The position numbers were made by a program, and so were the translations under genes. A stretch of DNA of 6,118 nucleotides from positions 1 to 6,118 of the forward strand of contig JAFGTO010000558.1 of NCBI GenBank assembly GCA_016934095.1, written 5' to 3'. This document shows positions 1 to 6,118 of this stretch, one piece after another. The notes under the pieces were generated by a model that did no database searches, had not been told where the DNA came from, and saw only the letters and a program-made list of their open reading frames with translations. Source of the DNA: Candidatus Glassiibacteriota bacterium. Lineage in GTDB: Bacteria; Gemmatimonadota; Glassbacteria; GWA2-58-10. Each line of letters opens with the position of its first letter. The first letter of the stretch is position 1.

Positions 1-860
1 ACATCCAGACCGCACTGGAGCGTGTGGCAGGGCCGGCGAAAGTCAGTGTCGTGGAAAACGGCCCTGTGCGCGCAGTGCTGAGGGTCGAGCGCTCGCTGGG
101 AAAATCGGTTTTTATCCAGGACATAACCCTTACTGCGGGCGGCAGGCGGGTGGATGTGGTCAACAGGATAGACTGGCATAGTCCCGGTAGGCTGCTCAAA
201 GCCTCTTTCAGTCTCGAAGCCGGGAACCCCTCGGCCACGTATGACCTCCAGCTCGGGGTCATCGAGAGGATGAATAATACGGAAAACCTCTACGAGGTGC
301 CCGGCCACCAATGGGCGGACATCACCGACTCATCCGGAGGTTTCGGCCTGGCGGTGCTCAATGACTGCAAGTACGGCTGGGACAAACCGGCGGACAACCG
401 GCTGCGCCTGACCCTGATCCATACACCCATCGGCGAGGAAGACCTGGACCAAGGGCTGAACGACTTCACCTGGTCGCTCTACCCCCACGAGGGGGGCTGG
501 CGCGAGGCGGATGTCGTGCGCGAGGCGGCGCGGCTCAATCAACCGCTGTTCGCCATGCAGGTCGAGCAGCACGGCGGTCCGCTGGGACGTTCTCTCTCGC
601 TGCTCGAAATGCGGGGAGAGCGGGTGGGACTGATGGCGCTCAAAAAAAGCGAAAAGGGCGACCGGCTGGTTATCCGCGTCAGGGAACTGGATGGCAAAGA
701 CCGTGAGATGGTGCAGTTGAAGCTGCCGCGCAGGATTAAGGGGGCGTGGGAGCTTAACGGGCAGGAGGATGAAAAGGGCGGGGCCGGGTATGAGGACCGC
801 ATGCTGAAGTTCGACATCGGCGGCTACGGGATCAAGACACTCGCCGTGGAGCTGGACTAA
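1..860 (+). CDS. Alpha-mannosidase, GH38-type, C-terminal part (5' end outside window)
   Basis: This is the C-terminal 285 residues of a glycoside hydrolase family 38 alpha-mannosidase, which releases alpha-linked mannose from glycans. The frame is open from base 3 to the left edge, so the GTG at 24 is internal and not a start. Family signatures appear in the usual order, numbering residues from base 3: a G-V-I-E-R turn near 86-90, the W-A-D-I-T-D stretch near 104-109, L-N-D-C-K-Y-G near 119-125, and D-F-T-W-S-L-Y-P-H near 154-162. The protein ends in a beta-rich tail closing with G-I-K-T-L-A-V-E-L-D, the usual finish of this family, so the 3' end looks intact. The catalytic N-terminal barrel with the nucleophile Asp lies outside the window, so activity cannot be judged, nor can export, because the N-terminus is missing. 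The next gene is 162 bp downstream on the same strand. I am confident of the family but not of the linkage specificity. Confidence 0.9.
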   Translation, partial: IQTALERVAGPAKVSVVENGPVRAVLRVERSLGKSVFIQDITLTAGGRRVDVVNRIDWHSPGRLLKASFSLEAGNPSATYDLQLGVIERMNNTENLYEVPGHQWADITDSSGGFGLAVLNDCKYGWDKPADNRLRLTLIHTPIGEEDLDQGLNDFTWSLYPHEGGWREADVVREAARLNQPLFAMQVEQHGGPLGRSLSLLEMRGERVGLMALKKSEKGDRLVIRVRELDGKDREMVQLKLPRRIKGAWELNGQEDEKGGAGYEDRMLKFDIGGYGIKTLAVELD

Positions 861-886
861 GAACGGACCAGGCCAGGTTTTTCTGC

Positions 887-901
887 AGCGCCCTCAGCGC
901 T
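887..901. repeat. Small inverted repeat after the mannosidase gene
   Basis: A perfect 5-bp inverted repeat, AGCGC and GCGCT, surrounds a 5-base loop 26 bp after the mannosidase stop codon. It has no T-run after it, so on its own it is a weak structure. It could add to transcript 3'-end stability together with the larger hairpin at 921-954. Confidence 0.25.
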
Positions 902-920
902 CATAACCGGATTAACAATC

Positions 921-954
921 GAAGATTCCCCGCGGCAAGATACGGGAAATCTTC
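921..954 (+). terminator. Imperfect 12-bp hairpin, possible terminator of the mannosidase gene
   Basis: The arms at 921-932 (GAAGATTCCCCG) and 943-954 (CGGGAAATCTTC) pair at 11 of 12 positions, with one C-A mismatch, around a 10-base loop. The bases after the stem, AATTCTTCCT, are only half T, so a textbook rho-independent terminator is not met. The position, about 60 bp after one stop codon and about 70 bp before the next start, fits a 3'-end hairpin that separates the two co-directional genes. An operator for a dimeric regulator of the downstream lipoprotein gene is an alternative reading. Confidence 0.4.
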
Positions 955-1006
955 AATTCTTCCTGAACAGCGGCCCAGATTTACGGGCGGGCAGACTTAA
1001 ACTTCT

Positions 1007-1013
1007 AAAAGGA
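1007..1013 (+). promoter_or_regulatory. Ribosome binding site of the lipoprotein gene
   Basis: AAAAGGA lies 9 bases before the ATG at 1023, good Shine-Dalgarno spacing. An in-frame TAG at 1020-1022 directly precedes that ATG, so translation in this frame cannot begin further upstream. The two observations together fix the start codon. Confidence 0.75.
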
Positions 1014-1022
1014 TCCCCATAG

Positions 1023-3554
1023 ATGAAAACATCGGCTGGCTTAGCTTTTCTGACCACGTTATTCCTGCTCACTGTTTGCGCCTGTTCGCCACGGAGCGAG
1101 GCTGAATCTGAAGACACTTATGCAATCGGACCTCAGCCGGATGGAAGCTATACCGTGCCGACCGACCAGGTCCTCACCCCTGCCGGCCAGCAAGTACTAT
1201 TCCCGGGCCGTCCCACCGATCTGGCGCTCGGCCCGGCTGAAAAAATCCTGGCGGTCAAGAACAACGATGGAATCGTGCTGGTTTCCACCGTCGACTTCAG
1301 CATCCTTCAGCACCTCCGCCTTCCCAGAAAAGGAATGAGCTTCACCGGCATTCTCTGGGCCCGGGATGGCCGGACAATTTACAGCTCGGACGGCCGGGGG
1401 TACATCCAGCGCGCAGAGGTGGACCGGGACGGCCTTGCCCGCTGGCTCAGCCCCATTGCCCTGCCGGCGGCAGACGAAGACAGCTCCGCCCCGGGCGGAA
1501 TGGCTTTCTCCGCGGACGGCCGGTTCCTTTACGTGGCCCTTTGCCGGAACAACACCCTGGGCCTTGTCTCCCTGGAAACTCTCGCCACCCGGGAAATACC
1601 GGTTGGAGTCGCACCTTACACGGTGGTCCTGGCGCCCGGAAACCGGGCTTACGTGTCCAACTGGGGAGGCCGCAGGGCTGAAGAGGGTGAGCTTACCGCG
1701 CTAAGCTCGGGCACTCCGACCCTGGTCGATCCGGAAACGGGGGTGGCGAACAGCGGAACAGTCTCGGTGATAGACCTTGCCGGCCGGCGCCGGATCCGGG
1801 ACATCCAGGTGGCACTTCATCCTTGTGGAATGGCTCTTAGCCCGGACAGTTCGCGTCTCTACGTAGCCTGCGCCAACAGCGACACGATTTCGGTAATCGA
1901 CACGCGGACCGACCAGGTGGTCGAAAGTATCAGCGTGCGCCCGAACCACCGGATGCCTTTCGGCAGCGGACCCAACGCGGTGAGTGTCAGCCCGGACGGG
2001 TCGAGGCTCTACGTGGCGGATGGCACGGACAACGCTGTCTGCGTGGTCGCTCTGGGCCGCCGGACGGCCGTGCTGGGTTACATCCCTACCGCCTGGTACC
2101 CGGGCGCGGTAATCCTGGACCGCTCCGGCCAACGGCTTTATGTCGCCAACGTTAAGGGGATCGGCTCGCGCGAGCGCCGCGGCGAGCAGGCCGGCTACAG
2201 CACCTACGGTTATACCGGGTCGGTCAGCCTGATCCAGGTACCGGACCGGGCCTCACTGGCCGCTTACACCCTCCAGGTCGAAAGCAACAACCATCACGCC
2301 TGGAAAATGGCCCGCCTGGCCGCAAGGCCCCGGGCAGTCGAGCCTGTGCCGGTCCCGGAACGGCCGGGCGAACCCTCGGTGTTCAAGCACGTGATCTATA
2401 TCATCAAGGAGAACCGCACCTACGACCAGGTATTCGGGGACCTGCCCCAGGGCAACGGCGACACTTCGCTGGTCCATTTCGGCCGCGATGTAACCCCCAA
2501 CCACCACGCCCTGGCCGAAACTTTTGTCCTGCTGGACAACTTTTACTGCAGCGGCGTTCTGAGCGCAGATGGACACCAGTGGACCAACGAAGCCTATGTG
2601 ACCGATTACCTGGAGAAAATGTTCGGTTATTTTTCCCGCAGCTATCCCTACGAGGGAGATGATCCGCTGGCTTTCGCCAGTACGGGTTTCATCTGGGATG
2701 GAGTATTGAAACGGGGCCTGAGTTTCCGGGATTACGGGGAATTTATCCGGGCCCGGATCACTCCAGCCTCCGCCACCTGGAAAGACATCTATCGCGATTA
2801 CCTGGACGGTACCGCCCGGGTCAAGGTCGAGGCGACCACCGAACTGCATACCCTGCGGCCCTATATCTGTCCGACTTTTATCGGTTTCCCGGCCAAGGTT
2901 CAGGATGTCTACCGCGTGCGGGAATTCCTCAGGGAGTTCCGGCAGTACGAGGCGCGGGGAGACCTGCCGAGCTTCATTATAATGCTCCTGCCCGCAGACC
3001 ACACCGCCGGTACGCGTCCCGGGTTCCCGACTCCGCGGGCGATGGTCGCGGATAACGACCTGGCTCTGGGACGAGTGGTCGAGGCGGTCTCGCATTCCAG
3101 GTTCTGGAAAGAAACCGCTATCTTCGTCACCGAAGACGACCCTCAGAATGGCCTGGACCACGTGGACGGCCACCGCACAGTCGGGTTCGTAATCAGTCCC
3201 TATACCCCCCGGGGCAAAGTGGTCAGCGTCAACTACAGCCAAGTCGGCATGGTGCGCACGATGGAGCTGATCCTGGGACTGCCGCCCATGAACCAGCTCG
3301 ACCTGGCTGCCCGGCCGATGCTGGAATGCTTCACTGCTCAGCCGGATTTTTCTCCATACGAGGCTCTGCCCAACATCATCCCGCTGGATGAGATGAACCC
3401 CGAGCTGACCGAAATTTCCGGACCGCAACTGCACTGGGCCCGTGTTTCACTCGAATTGCCGCTGGATGATATCGATGAAGCGGACGAGTCGACCCTGAAC
3501 CACATCCTCTGGCACAGCGTGAAAGGCTACAACGCGGCCTACCCGGCCGACTGA
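1023..3554 (+). CDS. Lipoprotein with YncE-like beta-propeller and alkaline-phosphatase-family phosphoesterase domain
   Basis: This complete 843-residue protein matches the 'bifunctional YncE family/alkaline phosphatase family' architecture. Residues 1-21 form a lipoprotein signal: basic start, hydrophobic core 5-18, lipobox V-C-A-C with lipidated Cys21, and Ser at +2, which favours outer-membrane sorting. Residues about 60-410 carry seven YVTN-type blade motifs (for example L-S-P-D-S-S-R-L-Y-V-A at 272-282), consistent with a seven-bladed propeller. Residues about 453-775 form the phosphoesterase domain of the phospholipase C/acid phosphatase type. Visible signature positions are E-N-R-T-Y-D-Q-V-F-G at 463-472 (likely metal ligands Glu463 and Asn464), S-A-D-G-H at 514-518, A-D-H at 658-660, E-D-D at 704-706 and H-V-D-G-H-R at 713-718. 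The expected reaction is hydrolysis of phosphate esters or phosphodiesters at the cell envelope, using bound metal. The substrate is unknown, and the propeller could serve for binding. The ATG is fixed by an adjacent in-frame stop and a good ribosome binding site. Confidence 0.9.
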   Translation: MKTSAGLAFLTTLFLLTVCACSPRSEAESEDTYAIGPQPDGSYTVPTDQVLTPAGQQVLFPGRPTDLALGPAEKILAVKNNDGIVLVSTVDFSILQHLRLPRKGMSFTGILWARDGRTIYSSDGRGYIQRAEVDRDGLARWLSPIALPAADEDSSAPGGMAFSADGRFLYVALCRNNTLGLVSLETLATREIPVGVAPYTVVLAPGNRAYVSNWGGRRAEEGELTALSSGTPTLVDPETGVANSGTVSVIDLAGRRRIRDIQVALHPCGMALSPDSSRLYVACANSDTISVIDTRTDQVVESISVRPNHRMPFGSGPNAVSVSPDGSRLYVADGTDNAVCVVALGRRTAVLGYIPTAWYPGAVILDRSGQRLYVANVKGIGSRERRGEQAGYSTYGYTGSVSLIQVPDRASLAAYTLQVESNNHHAWKMARLAARPRAVEPVPVPERPGEPSVFKHVIYIIKENRTYDQVFGDLPQGNGDTSLVHFGRDVTPNHHALAETFVLLDNFYCSGVLSADGHQWTNEAYVTDYLEKMFGYFSRSYPYEGDDPLAFASTGFIWDGVLKRGLSFRDYGEFIRARITPASATWKDIYRDYLDGTARVKVEATTELHTLRPYICPTFIGFPAKVQDVYRVREFLREFRQYEARGDLPSFIIMLLPADHTAGTRPGFPTPRAMVADNDLALGRVVEAVSHSRFWKETAIFVTEDDPQNGLDHVDGHRTVGFVISPYTPRGKVVSVNYSQVGMVRTMELILGLPPMNQLDLAARPMLECFTAQPDFSPYEALPNIIPLDEMNPELTEISGPQLHWARVSLELPLDDIDEADESTLNHILWHSVKGYNAAYPAD

Positions 3555-3746
3555 ACGCTGGCTTACGCAGGTATGGCCTTCTCCAGGAAATCGACTCCTG
3601 CGGTCATGGCAGATATCTTTGCGGGAGACGCAGCTTGACTTTTTCTCCAGACTGAAAACCGGGCAGGTTGTCAGACTTTGCCTGATTATTGAGCCATGTA
3701 TTGAAAGATTAAGCACTTATGAAGTAAAAGCTGGTGCCATAAACTA
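3555..3746. other. Convergent intergenic region without a clear terminator
   Basis: This 192-bp stretch separates two genes that end facing each other. It turns A/T-rich toward the tricorn stop codon. The short inverted repeats I can find are CGCAGG at 3566-3571 with CCTGCG at 3597-3602, CAGGA at 3584-3588 with TCCTG at 3596-3600, and TGCG at 3620-3623 with CGCA at 3629-3632. The last is followed closely by a run of five T at 3640-3644 and is the best, though weak, candidate terminator for the lipoprotein gene. On the - strand a bulged stem spans 3712-3732 without a T-tract. I see no coding signal here. Confidence 0.5.
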
Positions 3747-6118
3747 TTACTTATTTATTGTCTTATCAGGATAAGGAGGCCGCTGCATTTTTACAGGCGG
3801 ATTTTTTTCGAGCTCCTCCATGACTACCTCGATGGCCTTTTCCAATTGAGGGTCGCCTCCCGCTATCACCTCGGCAGGCCACTGTTCCACCTCGATATCC
3901 GGAGGCACTCCTACATTCTCGACAACCCAGCCCTCCTCGGTCCAGATTGCCAGGTTCGGCGCGCTGATATTTCCCCCATCCATAAGAACAGGAAAACCGA
4001 GGGTTCCCACCAGGCCTCCCCAGGTCCTTTTCCCGACAAGCTTGCCGAGCTTCAATTTCCGGAACATCCAGGGGAGCAAATCACCGCCTGAGCCGGCTGT
4101 CTCGTCGATAATCATTACCTTCGGTCCCTGGATGGATGCACTCGGGGTCTTGATATCCGCACCATAGCGCATATTCCAATTGCAGATGAACGGACGTCTG
4201 AGAATATCGATATAATAGTCTGCCACCGATCCACCACCATTGAACCGCTCATCTACGATGATAGCATCTTTATGCACCTGAGGAAAAAAATAGCGTTTGA
4301 AATATGTGTGCCCCAGTGTTGCCGTGTTCGGTACATAGACATAAGCGACCCGGCCACCGGTAGCTTCATCGACTTTTTTGATATTGCTTTCCACCCAGTC
4401 GCGGTTACGCAGTGCTCTCTCATCCGCTACGGGAACTACACTTAACGTACGGGCTCCCTTGGAGCCCGGGTCCGGACCCACCGTAATCTCTACGATCTTC
4501 CCGGAAGTGTTCTCAAACGGGCTGTATAGATTCATCTCCGAAAAAAGCTCTTTCCCGTTTACCGCCAGCAGATATTCCCCTTCCTTTACCTCTATGCCCG
4601 GTTCTTTCAATGGAGACCTCAGCTCGGGATTCCAGTTTAAACCGCCGTATACTTTCCTGAACCTATAACGACCGTTTTCGATAGAATAATCAGCACCCAG
4701 CAAGCCTCCGGGAACCGTTTCAGTCTCTTGAAAAGTATCTCCACCACCGACCCAGTGGTGGCCCACCGACAACTCACTGCACATCCACTGAACCACACGG
4801 TTCAAATCACTGCGGCACGCCAGGTGGGGAAGGAAGACGCTGTATTTCTCACGCATCGCTTTCCAGTCCACGCCGTGCATGTTCGGAGCATAAAAATAAT
4901 CGCGGTTGATGCGCCAGGCTTCATCGAAGATCTGGTTCCATTCGGCCCGGGGGTCGATATAAACCTCGATAGCGTCGATCCCGAGTTTGCCCTCGTCAGA
5001 TTTGATTTCATCGGACAACGGAGCAATCCACCAGGAATCTCCGGAACGATAGAGAACTTTCTTTTTATCGGCCGAGATGCGGTAGAAACTGACTTCAGAC
5101 AAGATGGCTTTGTCTTTACGCTCACCGAGGTCATATTTATGCAGTTTCGTTCCTTTTTCGCCGAACCACCGCGCTGTCGGAGGAGCTTCCAGGTAGTAGA
5201 CGATGCCCTCATCTCCGGCTTGAAGGGCGGTGAAATTCCCCGCCTCTACGGGAAGGGCGATAATCCGGTTGTCCAAGCCCTCGAATTCAATTGAAACAGG
5301 CTCCGCGGCCTTGTCCTTTTCCGCTTTCGATTCCTTTTCCTCTGGTTCTTCTTTTTTCTCGAGGCCCTCCTCCTCATCGCTCTGTTTCGCCAGTGGGGAA
5401 ACAATGTCTTTCCTCAGGGTCGCCACGTAAATTGCACTTGTCATGCGCATTTCGGTATTTGACATGGCGAACCAATGCCTGACCGGCCCGGCATCGGTGG
5501 AGGCGAAGAAATAGATGTATTTACCGCTTTTATCGAACACCGGCTCGCTCACGTCGCTCATGCCATCCGTCACGGCATACGATTTATTTTCGTCGAGTGA
5601 ATACACGTAAACCTTCTGGATATGAGCTTCCGTATTCAGGGTGTAGCAAATCCATCTCGAATCAGGAGACCAGAATCCGCAAATGGCACCGAACGCACCA
5701 GGTGAATACAGATGTTCCGTGGCGATCTTTTTCAACGCCCCGGTCTTTACCTCGATCCAGTAGAGCGACCTGGCATTGTCGGTGAAAGAGATTTTCTTGC
5801 TGTCAGGGGACCAGATGGGTGCGCTGTAGAACCCCGATCCACTCAGCTTTAATTTTTTCGTCTCACCCTTGCCGTCCTGATGCCCGACATGCAGCGCGTA
5901 CTCACCCGATTCATCGGAGAAAAAGGCAATGGACCTGCCGTCAGGGGACCAGGCCGGAGACCTCTCATGCACGCCGGCCGAATTGGTCAGATTACGCGGG
6001 TCCCCTTTCTCGGCCGGGACGGTAACTATTTCACCCCTGAACTCGAAAACAGCCCTTGCGCCCGAGGGCGAGAACGAAGCATCCCGGATATAGCGGGACC
6101 CCTTGACATATCGCGGCC
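3747..6118 (-). CDS. Tricorn-type protease homologue, S41 family (5' end outside window)
   Basis: This is a serine peptidase related to archaeal tricorn, which cuts short peptides. The reading frame continues to the right edge (at least 789 residues). The GTG at 5972 is internal, because 48 further upstream codons encode matching propeller sequence (S-F-S-P-S-G, then V-P-A-E-K-G-D). Family members are usually about 1,050-1,100 residues, so roughly 270-300 are missing. Counting from the 5972 codon, the visible order is: propeller blades with W-S-P-D motifs (8-11, 54-57, 101-104), a Lys/Glu linker (198-225), propeller remainder to about 335, a C1 core segment (about 341-417), a PDZ domain (about 420-513) and a C2 protease core (about 520-715). 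Likely catalytic residues are His405 (in S-V-G-H-H-W), Ser628 (in D-E-T-A-G-S-G-G-D) and Glu685 (in V-E-N-V-G-V-P-P-D-I-E-V). All three are present and the C-terminus looks complete, so an active enzyme is expected. Cellular location is unknown because the N-terminus is not seen. Confidence 0.93.
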   Translation of the reverse strand, partial: PRYVKGSRYIRDASFSPSGARAVFEFRGEIVTVPAEKGDPRNLTNSAGVHERSPAWSPDGRSIAFFSDESGEYALHVGHQDGKGETKKLKLSGSGFYSAPIWSPDSKKISFTDNARSLYWIEVKTGALKKIATEHLYSPGAFGAICGFWSPDSRWICYTLNTEAHIQKVYVYSLDENKSYAVTDGMSDVSEPVFDKSGKYIYFFASTDAGPVRHWFAMSNTEMRMTSAIYVATLRKDIVSPLAKQSDEEEGLEKKEEPEEKESKAEKDKAAEPVSIEFEGLDNRIIALPVEAGNFTALQAGDEGIVYYLEAPPTARWFGEKGTKLHKYDLGERKDKAILSEVSFYRISADKKKVLYRSGDSWWIAPLSDEIKSDEGKLGIDAIEVYIDPRAEWNQIFDEAWRINRDYFYAPNMHGVDWKAMREKYSVFLPHLACRSDLNRVVQWMCSELSVGHHWVGGGDTFQETETVPGGLLGADYSIENGRYRFRKVYGGLNWNPELRSPLKEPGIEVKEGEYLLAVNGKELFSEMNLYSPFENTSGKIVEITVGPDPGSKGARTLSVVPVADERALRNRDWVESNIKKVDEATGGRVAYVYVPNTATLGHTYFKRYFFPQVHKDAIIVDERFNGGGSVADYYIDILRRPFICNWNMRYGADIKTPSASIQGPKVMIIDETAGSGGDLLPWMFRKLKLGKLVGKRTWGGLVGTLGFPVLMDGGNISAPNLAIWTEEGWVVENVGVPPDIEVEQWPAEVIAGGDPQLEKAIEVVMEELEKNPPVKMQRPPYPDKTINK
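5298..5381 (-). other. Lys/Glu-rich low-complexity linker within the tricorn homologue
   Basis: Twenty-eight codons of the tricorn homologue encode almost only Glu, Lys, Asp, Ser, Ala and Pro, beginning S-D-E-E-E-G and ending K-A-A-E-P. The stretch lies between propeller sheets and is predicted to be a disordered or solvent-exposed helical loop. Bacterial tricorn homologues often carry a charged insert at about this place, so it is probably normal for the family. Its length varies easily through replication slippage. Confidence 0.7.

Noticed and set aside
24..26. GTG as start of the mannosidase gene
   Set aside because: The frame stays open to the left edge, and the protein from this point would lack the entire catalytic domain of the family, so the gene simply runs off the window.
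1701..2132. 143-codon open frame on the - strand opposite the propeller
   Set aside because: Its translation, rich in Arg, Val, Asp and His, is what antisense reading of the propeller repeats would give. It has no domain and overlaps a well-supported gene.
2253..3434. 393-codon open frame on the - strand opposite the phosphoesterase domain
   Set aside because: It lies wholly antisense to a gene with strong family motifs. Its translation shows no recognisable domain, and long antisense open frames are common in GC-rich coding DNA.
3620..3645. Rho-independent terminator of the lipoprotein gene
   Set aside because: The stem is only four base pairs and is separated from the T-run by seven bases, which is too weak for a firm call. 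It is mentioned only as the best candidate in the gap.
3447..3716. 89-codon open frame on the - strand in the convergent gap
   Set aside because: More than a third overlaps the end of the lipoprotein gene on the opposite strand, and the translation resembles no family I know.
4728..5294. 188-codon open frame on the + strand inside the tricorn gene
   Set aside because: It is antisense to the tricorn linker, C1 and PDZ regions, where catalytic and structural motifs are clear on the other strand. No domain is recognisable in it.
5970..5972. GTG as start of the tricorn gene
   Set aside because: The 48 upstream codons to the right edge are open and encode propeller sequence typical of the family, so this codon is internal.

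Overview
The window holds three protein-coding genes, two of them cut by its edges. From left to right they are the 3' end of a GH38-type alpha-mannosidase gene (+ strand), a complete gene for a large lipoprotein joining a YncE-like beta-propeller to an alkaline-phosphatase-superfamily phosphoesterase domain (+ strand), and most of a tricorn-type S41 peptidase gene (- strand, 5' end beyond the right edge). I see no tRNA, rRNA, CRISPR array, insertion sequence or phage gene.

Organism: the classical lipoprotein signal peptide with Ser at +2, bacterial Shine-Dalgarno spacing and a bacterial-style tricorn homologue with an acidic/basic linker suggest a Gram-negative, didermic bacterium, probably an environmental heterotroph. 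The DNA is moderately to highly GC-rich, and the tricorn gene is visibly less so. The sequence alone does not fix the phylum. Gene sets like this occur in Bacteroidota, Acidobacteriota, Gemmatimonadota and uncultured FCB-type lineages, but that placement is inference.

Layout: the mannosidase ends at 860. A 162-bp gap follows, with an imperfect 12-bp hairpin and then a clear ribosome binding site for the lipoprotein gene at 1023-3554. A 192-bp convergent gap with no strong terminator separates it from the end of the tricorn gene (3747 to the right edge, read leftward). The two + strand genes are probably separate transcription units, and the third converges on them.

Function: all three products are hydrolases, acting on mannose-containing glycans, on phosphate esters (substrate unknown), and on peptides. 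Together they look like a degradative or nutrient-scavenging neighbourhood, but convergent orientation and the gaps argue against a tight operon. I found no convincing new system. The most rewarding item is the propeller-phosphoesterase lipoprotein, whose family is widespread but whose substrate I cannot name.
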